In this document: positions 28,689 through 37,369 of the stretch, piece by piece | Numbering within the stretch: position 1 is the stretch's first letter | Layout: each line of letters opens with the position of its first letter | From: Mariniradius saccharolyticus AK6 | Lineage (GTDB): Bacteria; Bacteroidota; Bacteroidia; Cytophagales; Cyclobacteriaceae | Assembly: GCF_000330725.2 (NCBI RefSeq) | Contig: NZ_AMZY02000018.1 | Span: forward strand, 1-64,000 | Direction of reading: 5' to 3' | Length of the DNA: 64,000 nt | Program-made: the position numbers and the translations under genes | The notes under the pieces: generated by a model | The model's input: only the letters and a program-made list of their open reading frames with translations | What the model was told of the DNA's origin: nothing | The model's database searches: none

Positions 28689-30001
28689 CGGACGCGCTCG
28701 ACAATGTATTTGCCAATTTTCTCGCCCTGCTTTGAGCCTTGCTCGATTGCATCCCGGAAATGGATTCCTCCATACAGGCGTGATATTGCCGCTTCTTCTG
28801 AAGCTTCGAAAAAGGAGTTGAAAGGCCTTTCCGGCAAGCCGAAATAGACTTCCGAGCTATCCACAAAGTCAAAATCATTTCCAAAAAAAGCGGTCAGAAT
28901 TTCGGCACTTGTCCTCGAAATGACGCTGTGTCCGCTGGTGTATTCGGGAAAAGGCGGGGTTTGGAGAATAGGTCTCCAAGCAGGATCTAAGTATTTATTG
29001 ATGGCGGATTCGGGCCGAATGCGGTCGGAGTCATATTTCTCCTCCCAACAACTCACAAATGCATCATGCAGTCCCATGCCAACCAATGCGTGGACGTATA
29101 GGGTATTTTTCCAGTCAAGTTTTGCTTTTTTGCTGGCAATACCTGTGATGCCGATCCAATGTCCTCCAGGGGAAATTTTCTTGATTCCAATCGCCATATG
29201 GCCGGAAAAGTCGACCTTGAAAGGATTGCAATCCCAGAAATTCGCGATTAACTCCTGTTCTTCCGTAAGATTTTTGCTTGTTTTCCACACCTCATCTAAT
29301 TGCAGCTTGAATGGGGACCCGTCGCCGAGGTCAAACGCTGCGGGCGGTTCGGGCTTGTATTCTTCAATTTTTTCTAGGAAAAAAGTGCGTATCGTGCGCC
29401 ATTCCGGCTCGACAGGTGCCATGTATGCGGGCGGAGTTGGGTACCAATGCCCATCTTTTGCCTTTGGGCTGTAGCGGGTGAAAGTACTTAGTTTGTTGTA
29501 GCCATCGGCCTTTGCCATTGCCACCATCGATAAAGCGAAAGCCTCTGCAAATGCAATGTTTTTTGCAAATGCCTTTTTAGAAACCAGTTTATTTTTTGAA
29601 AATTCCCTGAGCAATTCCTCCTGTTTCAATTCTAGCAGTTTACCGGAGGGCATGATTTTCTTTCCGACCTCGAGCATGGTGTAAATGGCGGCAAATTCAG
29701 GTACAATTTCGGGTTCGGCTTTCGGGAAATCACTGAATTCTATATTCGATTTTGCCAACAAAGTTTCCGCATCTGTTGGATTATTAGCCGCTTCCCAAGC
29801 CAAATGTGCCGCTAGCGTGGTGTAGGCATAGAACCTGGCGGCCGCAGGAGGTGAAGCGACATCCGTCACCATCACCTCGGTAATATGAAAAAGATTGTCG
29901 ATATAAAAATCCGTTGGGATTTCTTTGGCCTTCTGACCGTACGCCACGGATGGAGCCAAAACCACGAAAATCCAGAGATATGAAGCTGTTAGGTATTTCA
30001 T
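28685..30001 (-). CDS. Vanadium-haloperoxidase-like PAP2 protein
   Basis: This exported 438-residue protein (signal peptide cut after VAYGQ) belongs to the PAP2/vanadium-dependent haloperoxidase superfamily. All three phosphate/vanadate-binding motifs are visible: KYDSDRIRP (Kx6RP), TSGHS in the place of PSGH, and SRLYGGIHFRD (SRx5H). The active-site His residues are retained. Substrates could be a phosphate ester or halide; sequence alone cannot decide. The ATG overlaps the stop of the upstream VCBS gene (ATGA), a strong sign of translational coupling. This VCBS/haloperoxidase pair recurs in Bacteroidota glycan loci. Confidence 0.88.
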   Translation of the reverse strand: MKYLTASYLWIFVVLAPSVAYGQKAKEIPTDFYIDNLFHITEVMVTDVASPPAAARFYAYTTLAAHLAWEAANNPTDAETLLAKSNIEFSDFPKAEPEIVPEFAAIYTMLEVGKKIMPSGKLLELKQEELLREFSKNKLVSKKAFAKNIAFAEAFALSMVAMAKADGYNKLSTFTRYSPKAKDGHWYPTPPAYMAPVEPEWRTIRTFFLEKIEEYKPEPPAAFDLGDGSPFKLQLDEVWKTSKNLTEEQELIANFWDCNPFKVDFSGHMAIGIKKISPGGHWIGITGIASKKAKLDWKNTLYVHALVGMGLHDAFVSCWEEKYDSDRIRPESAINKYLDPAWRPILQTPPFPEYTSGHSVISRTSAEILTAFFGNDFDFVDSSEVYFGLPERPFNSFFEASEEAAISRLYGGIHFRDAIEQGSKQGEKIGKYIVERVR

Positions 30002-33000
30002 GGCATTTTTTTCAATTGGTAGGTTTTGATGCCCATGTTATTGATCCCGAAGTGGATGCGATCTTGATCGGAGGGAAGCTGTAAGATTGATTTCACATCC
30101 CCCAAAATCGAGAACCCTGATATAGTTTGTGGTACAAGTTTGAAATTTCCCTTTCCATCCCCCTCAAATAACTGTCCCATATTCGCGTCAATGATACCAA
30201 GCCGAATTCTGATGTAAGTTTGATTGCCTGCCAGAACCAAATCCAGGTTTCCGTCATTGTTGTAATCCAAAGGAAGGATGGCCTGAACAGGTGCCATTTG
30301 GGCTTCAATTGGCATTGGTCTTCCCGCAAGTTTTGATCCGGTATTTTCAAAATAAGAAGTACGAAGTTCGGTTGCAGTCAACATCTGCGCCTTTTCAAGC
30401 TGTTCTTTCCCAAGGACTTTTTCCAAATTTGCTTCTGCATAACTCGCATAATCCGTGAATTTTGGCCTCATGCTATACATTTGATCCAGTAGTTCATCGC
30501 GGGTTGGAAAGGGGAAAGGTTGGCCTTGGATATAAGAAACCAAGATGGGGTCGATAGAGCCATTTTCATCAAAATCGGCGAAATACAATGTCAATGGTTC
30601 TTCCGCCGATGGCTTGAATTGCGAATTAAGCCCGAAGTTCCCGGCTACAAAGTCCAAATCCCCATCACTATCAAAATCAGCAACTGCCAGAGACCGCCAC
30701 CAGCCTGCGTCACCTTTTTCTATCCATTGTGCCGATTGGTCTGTGAATTGTTTACCTGCTTGATTTATCAAAACAGTGATTGGCATATATTCTCCGACTA
30801 AAACCAAATCGGTAGTACCATCGCCATTGATATCGATGGCTGCTGCATCCGTTACCATTCCCAGTTTACCGGATTTTGGAAGGAAAGAAACTGATTTGTC
30901 TTCAAATTTCCCGTTTCCGAGATTGATCAAAAGGTAGCTGCTCGGCGTGAGCGGATATTTCCCTGGGACTATCCTACCGCCCACAAAAAGGTCCTGCAGT
31001 CCATCCCCGTTGAAATCAGCTGCAACAACCGTAGCGGAGCTTGTCAACATGGAAGGCAGGGAATTTGCGGAATATTTGAAATTCCCGCTCCCATCATTTA
31101 TGTAGATACGATCTTGTAAAGATTCATCGGTCGATAGATAATCGTGATAGCCGCCGCTGCAGACGTACAAGTCGAAATGTCCATCACCATTGGCATCAAA
31201 GAAAACAGCATCTGAATCCGTAAACTCAGGTTCGGACCTGAATCCCTTTTTTTCGCTCCAAATTCCATTTTTGACTTCAAACATTTTGCCTGGTGAACCT
31301 TTTGTCCCGCCTACAAAAACGAGTTGACTGCCATCTTCCAACACAGCTGATGCTGCCATGACAGGTCCGACATAGGATGGCATCTCAAGCAGCAAGGGCT
31401 GCCTTTTGAAATCATTGAATCCATACTCTTGGTGTTTGAATGGAATGGAGTTTTCGAGGGCTTCAAAATGAGTCTTTGGCTCATTTTTGGCAAATAGACT
31501 CCCATTCGCTATTTCTTCGATTTCAAGAATTTGGTTGATGCCTGGGTTTCGGAGGGTAGTCGATTTGCCATTTGGCCAGACGACAACGAGTGAGTCGAGC
31601 TTGCCGTTTTCACCCAGTCCCAAATGCAGTCGGTGGCTGACGGTAGATTGGAATCCCCGCGTCGGCATTTGTTCGACAAGTCGACCTTTACCCTCATTGT
31701 ATGAAAAAATCTTCGCGCCGATGGCACTTGTGTTGGCCTCTTCACCCTTCAGTTTGACTTGAATCCAATTGGTTTGCTTGCCAGTGGTTTCCCGGAGTCT
31801 GTTGCGGTAGATGAAAGCGGGATGATTGATATTGTTTACGATTAGGTCCAATTGCCCGTCGTTGTCCAAATCAGCATAGGCAGCGCCGGCCGAGAAATTG
31901 GGCAAATACAGGCCCCAGTTTTTGGTCTGATCTACGAAAACCAAGTTTCCCCCATTCTGGAATATGTAATTGGACACGGGTGTGGAACTCATGCTTGTGA
32001 CCAGGTGAAGCGTGTCGGCAGGTTCGCGGGCGACTGCTGCTTTGAAATAGTAATCGCCCTTGTATTTCAAAAAATCCCGGTTGGTATAGTCACGGTAATA
32101 TCCATTGCTGACGAAAAGGTCTTTGTGTCCAGAATTGTCCGCGTCAAAAAAAAGCGCCGACCAGCTCCAGTCGGTATTGGATATTCCCGCCAATTGCCCG
32201 ACCTCGCTGAACATGCCCTTGCCTTGGTTGAGTTGGAGCATGTTGCGCATGTTTTGGTGATAAAAACCGCGATTCACCATTAAGGCGTATTGCTCATAAT
32301 TTTCTGGGCCGTAGAGGAGTTTTTGGCGTTTGTTGTCCTCGGGAAGCATGTCCAAAGTGAAAATATCCACAAGGCCGTCGTTGTTCATGTCCGCGATATC
32401 CAAACCCATAGAGAAATGGGAGAGATGCTGCAGCATTTCTGTCATCTTTTCGGAAAACGTCCCGTCACCGTTGTTGATGTAGATATAGTCGTTTTCGATA
32501 TAGTCATTGCTGACGTAAATATCGATCCATCCGTCGCCATTGAGGTCTGAGGCCGTGATGCCGAGACCAAAGCCCATCGCGTTTCCCTTTATGCCTGCTT
32601 TTTCGCTGATATCCGTGAATTTTCCACCTTCGTTTCTGTAGAGTTTGTCCCCAGCAGTTGGATGGCGCATACTGCGCGCATGGTCAAATTCGATTTCATT
32701 GATGACCGTGATATTGTGGTTGAGCAAAAACATGTCCAAGTCACCGTCCTTATCAAAATCAAAAAACATGGCTTGGGTACTATTGGAAGCGTCATCGAGG
32801 CCGAAGGTTTTTGCGTCTTCTTTAAAGGTCAAATCACCCTGATTGATATACAATTCATTTTTTCGACTTTCCAGATTTCCCTTTCCGGAGTAGCAGACAT
32901 AGATATCCAACAGCCCGTCACCGTTTACGTCGGCCATCGAGACGCCTGTGGTCCAAGAGTTTTTTCCCTTCACCCCGGCCGAGCCCGTGATATCCTTAAA

Positions 33001-33294
33001 CTTAAAGTCTCCTTGATTGAGGTAAAGCTTGTTGTCCGACATATTTCCTGTGAAAAATATGTCATCCAAGCCATCATTGTTGATATCGCCAACAGCTACA
33101 CCGCCACCATTGTAGAAGTATTCGTAGCGAAGGATATTATTTGCTTGGTCTTCCTTAAGACGGTTGTTAAATGATATTCCGGTGGATTTGGCGGGCAAAA
33201 GTTCAAACGCTGCGGATTTTTGTTTTTGGGAAGAAAACCCAATAAAAGCCAAGAGGCAAAGTGCCCAAACTTCCATTTTCTTCAAACACTCCAT
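29998..33294 (-). CDS. VCBS/FG-GAP repeat protein with ASPIC/UnbV domain
   Basis: This exported 1098-residue protein has a signal peptide cut after about residue 23. Many calcium-binding FG-GAP blades follow, with DxNxDGxxD loops such as DINNDGLDDIF, DVNGDGLLDIY, DFDKDGDLDMF and DLNGDGWIDIY. An ASPIC/UnbV segment is near the middle (RGFQSTVSHRLHLGLG, then VVWPNGKSTTL), with a second set of blades after it. It is the CRTAC1-like architecture common in Bacteroidota: probably two beta-propellers on the cell surface that bind glycan or protein. It is first in a two-gene operon with the haloperoxidase-like gene. Confidence 0.9.
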   Translation of the reverse strand: MECLKKMEVWALCLLAFIGFSSQKQKSAAFELLPAKSTGISFNNRLKEDQANNILRYEYFYNGGGVAVGDINNDGLDDIFFTGNMSDNKLYLNQGDFKFKDITGSAGVKGKNSWTTGVSMADVNGDGLLDIYVCYSGKGNLESRKNELYINQGDLTFKEDAKTFGLDDASNSTQAMFFDFDKDGDLDMFLLNHNITVINEIEFDHARSMRHPTAGDKLYRNEGGKFTDISEKAGIKGNAMGFGLGITASDLNGDGWIDIYVSNDYIENDYIYINNGDGTFSEKMTEMLQHLSHFSMGLDIADMNNDGLVDIFTLDMLPEDNKRQKLLYGPENYEQYALMVNRGFYHQNMRNMLQLNQGKGMFSEVGQLAGISNTDWSWSALFFDADNSGHKDLFVSNGYYRDYTNRDFLKYKGDYYFKAAVAREPADTLHLVTSMSSTPVSNYIFQNGGNLVFVDQTKNWGLYLPNFSAGAAYADLDNDGQLDLIVNNINHPAFIYRNRLRETTGKQTNWIQVKLKGEEANTSAIGAKIFSYNEGKGRLVEQMPTRGFQSTVSHRLHLGLGENGKLDSLVVVWPNGKSTTLRNPGINQILEIEEIANGSLFAKNEPKTHFEALENSIPFKHQEYGFNDFKRQPLLLEMPSYVGPVMAASAVLEDGSQLVFVGGTKGSPGKMFEVKNGIWSEKKGFRSEPEFTDSDAVFFDANGDGHFDLYVCSGGYHDYLSTDESLQDRIYINDGSGNFKYSANSLPSMLTSSATVVAADFNGDGLQDLFVGGRIVPGKYPLTPSSYLLINLGNGKFEDKSVSFLPKSGKLGMVTDAAAIDINGDGTTDLVLVGEYMPITVLINQAGKQFTDQSAQWIEKGDAGWWRSLAVADFDSDGDLDFVAGNFGLNSQFKPSAEEPLTLYFADFDENGSIDPILVSYIQGQPFPFPTRDELLDQMYSMRPKFTDYASYAEANLEKVLGKEQLEKAQMLTATELRTSYFENTGSKLAGRPMPIEAQMAPVQAILPLDYNNDGNLDLVLAGNQTYIRIRLGIIDANMGQLFEGDGKGNFKLVPQTISGFSILGDVKSILQLPSDQDRIHFGINNMGIKTYQLKKMP

Positions 33295-33338
33295 GCCAGT
33301 TTGGATTTTACTTTTTCAACAATTTAAGATCGAAGTGA

Positions 33339-34577
33339 TCAGAGTAATACATCTTCGAAGATTTTCTCATTGACGACTGCAACTCCGCCTAGAAGACCGA
33401 CTTCCTTTCCCAATTTGTAAAGGGTAAGTTGGGTATTCTCCCTTGCCTTGGCCATACTGTAGATGTTTAGGGCCTGTTGGATGGGCGTAATCAGATACTG
33501 CTTCGCTTCCGCCACCGAACCACCAATGATTATTAGCTCTGGATTGAGTAATTGAATCAAAATCGAAATCCCTCTACCCAAGTCCAGTCCTACCTCCGAA
33601 AGGATAGTGATCGCTCTCTGGTCTCCTGCCAAGGCCGCGTCGACAACCAAATAAGGCTCGATTTCATCGTTGTTGTCACGGGTCATGCGTGCCAAAATAG
33701 AATCACTGTCTGTCGCTATCGCCTGTCTCGCCATGCGCACAATTGCCGTACCGGATGCTACAGATTCCAGGCAGCCTTTTTTTCCACAGGAACAGGTAAT
33801 GTCGCTCGAGTCAAAAATCGGGGAGTGGCTGAACTCTCCCGCGAACCCGGAAGCTCCCTGATAAATCTTTCCATCGATCAAGATACCCAAACCAATCCCC
33901 CAGCCGATGAATATGCCCAATACGTTTTTGTAGTTGTCATTGTGTCCAAACTTAAACTCCGCCAAGGTCATGGCGCGTGCGTCATTTTCGAGAAAGACTT
34001 TCCTGCCCAGCCTTGACTCGAAGTTTTCCACCAAGCTTTTCTTTCCGAATTTCAAATAGGTATGGTTCACTCCGTTGATCGAATCAATCAGACCAGGCAT
34101 TGAAATCCCTACTGCAATGACTTTTTCATTGTCCAATCCTGATTTTTCCTTGTGCTCGAGCACAAAATCGCAAATCCGATCGAAGGTTTCCTTTTCGTTG
34201 TTAAGTGTAATTTTCAATATGGCAGGCTCCGTCACCGCTGTATTTGCGCTGTCGTAGATCGCCACTCTTACGCGGAATTTGTTGATATCTACCGACAAAA
34301 TATAAAACGCATCTGTGGCAAGTTGGTACAGATCGGGTTTTCTACCGCCTTGGGATTCTGCGCGTCCATTTTTGATCACTTCGCCGGAAGCCATCAGATC
34401 GCTCAGGAGCGAATTGACAGTAGGAAGGGAAATTCCCACTTCATTGCATATTTCCCCTGCCGTGTTGCTTCCCTTGGTAAAGAGGTTTTTGATCAGCTTC
34501 AGTTTGTTGATATAGCTCTTGGTCTCTACGACGCCGCTGATTTTTTCAAGGTTTTTTTTGGGGTCAATAAGATTCAT
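33339..34577 (-). CDS. ROK-family transcriptional regulator (NagC/XylR type)
   Basis: This 412-residue protein has an N-terminal winged helix (AGEICNEVGISLPTVNSLLSDL, about 41-62) and a ROK sugar-kinase-like domain. The zinc motif CSCGKKGCLE (about 269-278) is complete and the catalytic-type Asp in ENDARA is present. Such regulators sense GlcNAc, GlcNAc-6-P or other sugars. It is 44 bp upstream of the VCBS gene on the same strand, so it probably regulates that operon and possibly the susCD-GH18 genes. The chitinase context favours an amino-sugar ligand; this is inferred. Confidence 0.9.
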   Translation of the reverse strand: MNLIDPKKNLEKISGVVETKSYINKLKLIKNLFTKGSNTAGEICNEVGISLPTVNSLLSDLMASGEVIKNGRAESQGGRKPDLYQLATDAFYILSVDINKFRVRVAIYDSANTAVTEPAILKITLNNEKETFDRICDFVLEHKEKSGLDNEKVIAVGISMPGLIDSINGVNHTYLKFGKKSLVENFESRLGRKVFLENDARAMTLAEFKFGHNDNYKNVLGIFIGWGIGLGILIDGKIYQGASGFAGEFSHSPIFDSSDITCSCGKKGCLESVASGTAIVRMARQAIATDSDSILARMTRDNNDEIEPYLVVDAALAGDQRAITILSEVGLDLGRGISILIQLLNPELIIIGGSVAEAKQYLITPIQQALNIYSMAKARENTQLTLYKLGKEVGLLGGVAVVNEKIFEDVLL

Positions 34578-34800
34578 GCGCGCTGTTTGATTAAGGCAAT
34601 TAAATTATTTTTTAAAGAATATCAAAAGTGCTTCATGAAAAAAATCAATTATTGGGCGGATGATTAGTGAAATAAAAGAGTGAGGTTAGCCATTGAAGCG
34701 ATCCAATCGAAAAGATTTTGAAAAACTGAATGCTTTTCGAAATGTGTTTTAGATTCCATTCAGAAAACTTTAACTTTCGGGCCGGTTTCAAAATCCCGCC

Positions 34801-35328
34801 ATGCAATCAGATTGGAGAATATTGGAAGAAGAAAAAAGTAAAACAGAGGTTTTTGGAAAAATACATCAAATACTTCGCGCACTGGGATTTGAAATCGTCG
34901 TGGTAGACAATGAAAAGCCTTGGGGTGGTTATTTTTCTTTATCTGAAAAACATGTAGAAAGATTCATCGGGATTTTTTTCCCAGGATTGGAACTTTCTGA
35001 GGAGCAAAAAAATCTCAAACTAAGTCCTAAGCTGTTGATTGTCGCCCCACACCAGCGTCTTTCTTGGCAATTCCACCGCCGAAGGGCAGAAATTTGGAAG
35101 TTGGTATTCGGAAAGGCGAGTGTCATCAAAAGCAAAACTGACATTCAAGGTGGGGAAGAGAAATTGACTGTCGAGCAATATGTCCAAATTGGAAAAGGCG
35201 AACGCCACAGGCTCGTAGGGAAAGGCGAATGGGGAATCGTGGCTGAGATATGGATACATACCGACCCGGAACGGCCTTCCGACGAAGATGACATAGTCAG
35301 GTTGGAGGATGATTTTTCGAGAGTTTAG
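34801..35328 (+). CDS. Cupin protein of the type II phosphomannose isomerase fold
   Basis: A 175-residue single-domain cupin. The motif PWGGYFSL (about 40-47), the LIVAPHQRLSWQFHRRRAE block with metal-type His residues, and the C-terminal EIWIHTDPERPSDEDDIVRLEDDFSR match the C-terminal isomerase domain of PMI type II / GMP enzymes. Stand-alone forms in Bacteroidota are often labelled phosphoheptose isomerase without proof. It probably isomerises or binds a sugar phosphate or nucleotide sugar. It is a single-gene unit closed by a bidirectional terminator. Confidence 0.75.
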   Translation: MQSDWRILEEEKSKTEVFGKIHQILRALGFEIVVVDNEKPWGGYFSLSEKHVERFIGIFFPGLELSEEQKNLKLSPKLLIVAPHQRLSWQFHRRRAEIWKLVFGKASVIKSKTDIQGGEEKLTVEQYVQIGKGERHRLVGKGEWGIVAEIWIHTDPERPSDEDDIVRLEDDFSRV

Positions 35329-35418
35329 CCTAGGATTTCCGGGTGGATTCGAAAAGGTAAATTCGAATGTTGAATTTGGCAATCTTTATCTATTGATAGT
35401 GAAGCAAGAAAAATGTAG

Positions 35419-35446
35419 AAAAGCCCGCTTTCATAGGCGGGCTTTT
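35419..35446. terminator. Bidirectional terminator
   Basis: AAAAGCCCGC, loop TTTCATAG and GCGGGCTTTT. It serves the plus-strand cupin gene and the minus-strand DUF6600-like gene, whose stop lies 4 bases beyond it. Confidence 0.92.
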
Positions 35447-35449
35447 CCT

Positions 35450-36769
35450 TTAGTTTACTCCTCGTTTCGAACCTCGCGATTCTGAGGCTGAGCGTTCTGA
35501 CCCTGAGTTCCCTCTTTGGGATGGCGGATTTTGTTGCGTTTGTCTGCCATTTTGATTCCCGGAGTAAACCCTCGGGTTCTGCGCTGAATTTCGCTTTTGC
35601 TCTACCTGAGGCTGTTGCCGTGGCGGATTGGGTTGTTGCCTCGGTTGCGCATTTTGAGTCCTAGATTCAGGTCTTGCTTGTGTTTCTCTGCTGTGGGCAG
35701 GCTTACTGTAGCTAGGTGCACTTTCTTGTCTTCTTTGTGGAGCTTCATAGGTCGGCGTGTTTTCCCTGCCTTGACTTGTCCTTGGCATACTGGCCTCACG
35801 GCTACCGTATCTGGGGACGCTGACTTCCTGACGTGGGTTTTCCTTTCGTTCGTAGTCGTTGGCGCCACGTTGTCCGTTACCGTCCCGAATACCTGCGTTC
35901 CGTTGATTTTCATATTGTTTAGGCTGGGATGCACCACGGCTTTCCGACACTGACCTTCCTGATTGCCTTCTTTCTTGGTATTCCTCAGGCGTAAATGACC
36001 TGGAAGGTCTTGCTTCCTCATTTGAATTTCTCGCGCTTCGTACTTCAGGACGGTATACATTGATGCTATTTTGTTGCACGACAGTTCTTCCAGGTCTAGC
36101 CGATTCCCGGACCTGATAGACCGGCACTCTTGAGTTGGTTACGCGTTCCACTTCACGCCTGGAGGGACCAGTATAGAAGGTTTGGTTATTGTAGACGTAG
36201 GTATTGTTGATGACCGTAGTTCTGTTGTAAATCCTTCTCGCGTGGTAATTGGGAACACAGTAACGGTGGAAATGTGGGTGTCTGAATCTTTTTTGCGGTA
36301 TAAACACCCAATGCGCAGCAGGAGCGTAGAATCCGACACTGAAATTGAATCCAGGAGCCAAGGGAGCCCAGCCATAGTATCCCCCACCGGTTCTCCAACT
36401 TACCCAAGCCGGACCCCATTCGTAGTCAGGCACCCAAGCCCAGCCATAGAAGTTGTTCCAAAACCATCTCCCATAATGGAATGGTGCCCATCCCCAAGCA
36501 TAGTTTGAAACCCATGTGTTGCCGAATTCGGTCATCGCCCAATACCCATTGGTCAAGTAAGGTTGAAAGCCTGCTTCTACAAAGGGAACCCAGACATATC
36601 CAAACTGGGGATCCATCACCCAATCTCCGTATGGACTTAGTTCGTTGTAGAAAACCTGAAATGAAACTCCGTACATGGGTGGGGGAGAAGCTGCCGAAGC
36701 TTCCGAAATGCGCATCCCGATCATTGCGACCAAGATAGCGAGGCTGCGAATCATAGATGAAGTTTTCAT
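35450..36769 (-). CDS. Exported DUF6600-like Trp/Tyr-rich protein with disordered tail
   Basis: A 439-residue protein with a signal peptide (cut near SEASA). Residues about 35-165 are extremely rich in Trp, Tyr and Gly and repeat a pattern such as YGDWVMDPQFGYVWVP, NTWVSNYAWGWAPFHYGRW and GWAWVPDYEWGPAWVSW, the signature of DUF6600-type domains. After about residue 230 the protein becomes low-complexity (Arg, Gln, Asn, Ser, Pro; NPPRQQPQ, GNQNGRQTQQNPP), predicted disordered. Function is unknown; a cell-envelope location is likely. Confidence 0.82.
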   Translation of the reverse strand: MKTSSMIRSLAILVAMIGMRISEASAASPPPMYGVSFQVFYNELSPYGDWVMDPQFGYVWVPFVEAGFQPYLTNGYWAMTEFGNTWVSNYAWGWAPFHYGRWFWNNFYGWAWVPDYEWGPAWVSWRTGGGYYGWAPLAPGFNFSVGFYAPAAHWVFIPQKRFRHPHFHRYCVPNYHARRIYNRTTVINNTYVYNNQTFYTGPSRREVERVTNSRVPVYQVRESARPGRTVVQQNSINVYRPEVRSARNSNEEARPSRSFTPEEYQERRQSGRSVSESRGASQPKQYENQRNAGIRDGNGQRGANDYERKENPRQEVSVPRYGSREASMPRTSQGRENTPTYEAPQRRQESAPSYSKPAHSRETQARPESRTQNAQPRQQPNPPRQQPQVEQKRNSAQNPRVYSGNQNGRQTQQNPPSQRGNSGSERSASESRGSKRGVN

Positions 36770-37098
36770 GGTTCTGAGGTTTAGTTCTTGGGTAGTTCTA
36801 CGGTAAAAAATAGAATAATGTTTTATGAAATATTAAAAATAAAGAATATAAAATCTTATAAAAACGTTTTAGCAAAATAATATTCTAAAAATAGATTTTC
36901 AACTCTGGAATTTCAGAATTTTATTTTTGGGGAATGGGCTTCAAAAAATGGACGGAATTGCTTGATTTTTGGCCTGATAGACCATTCATAGCCACCTCCC
37001 TTTCATTCAAATCAAAATATGTGCCTAATCGTTTGAATCATGACTTTGTTTCCTTTGCCAAAATATCCCGAAAGTGATATTGGCCAACGGGAAAAAAA
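36770..37098. other. AT-rich non-coding stretch upstream of DUF6600-like gene
   Basis: About 330 bp without a gene. The 36800-36900 part is extremely AT-rich and probably carries the promoter of the minus-strand DUF6600-like gene. I see no palindrome or RNA-like structure. Confidence 0.5.
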
Positions 37099-37124
37099 AA
37101 AGGGACTAGATTCCCTGTCCCTTT
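37099..37124 (-). terminator. Terminator overlapping the stop codon of the small Lacal_2735-like gene
   Basis: On the minus strand, AAAGGGAC (37124-37117) pairs with GTCCCTTT (37106-37099) and runs into a T tract. The stop codon at 37108-37106 lies in the second half of the hairpin, so the terminator is embedded in the end of the coding sequence. Confidence 0.75.
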
Positions 37125-37285
37125 CTCGCAATTTCGATTTTTTTGGCGATCTCCTCTGCTTGGGCCATCAGCCGGTCAGATTCCTGCCTGTTGACTTTGG
37201 ACATTTCAAACGCCTTTTTGAGCAATTCTCTGTGCTTATCCTGAAGCACCTCCAACTCACTTTTTTTCTTGAATAGACCGAACAT
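37106..37285 (-). CDS. Small Lacal_2735-type (DUF6435) protein
   Basis: A 59-residue protein beginning MFGLFKKKSELEVLQDKHRELLKKAFE, a charged helical hairpin typical of the small Lacal_2735 family found across Bacteroidota. I choose ATG 37285 over the upstream start at 37339 because the family starts MFGLFKKKS and the upstream 18 codons look like leader. Function is unknown. It is probably cytosolic; the hydrophobic N-terminal turn may contact membrane. The gene ends inside its own terminator hairpin. Confidence 0.8.
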   Translation of the reverse strand: MFGLFKKKSELEVLQDKHRELLKKAFEMSKVNRQESDRLMAQAEEIAKKIEIARKGQGI

Positions 37286-37369
37286 ATTTTCAGATTTTGT
37301 AATAATTTTTGGACAATGCTTGCGGTGCTGTTTGCCCAATTATCCGAACCGTTCTTTCAAGAAATTGTT

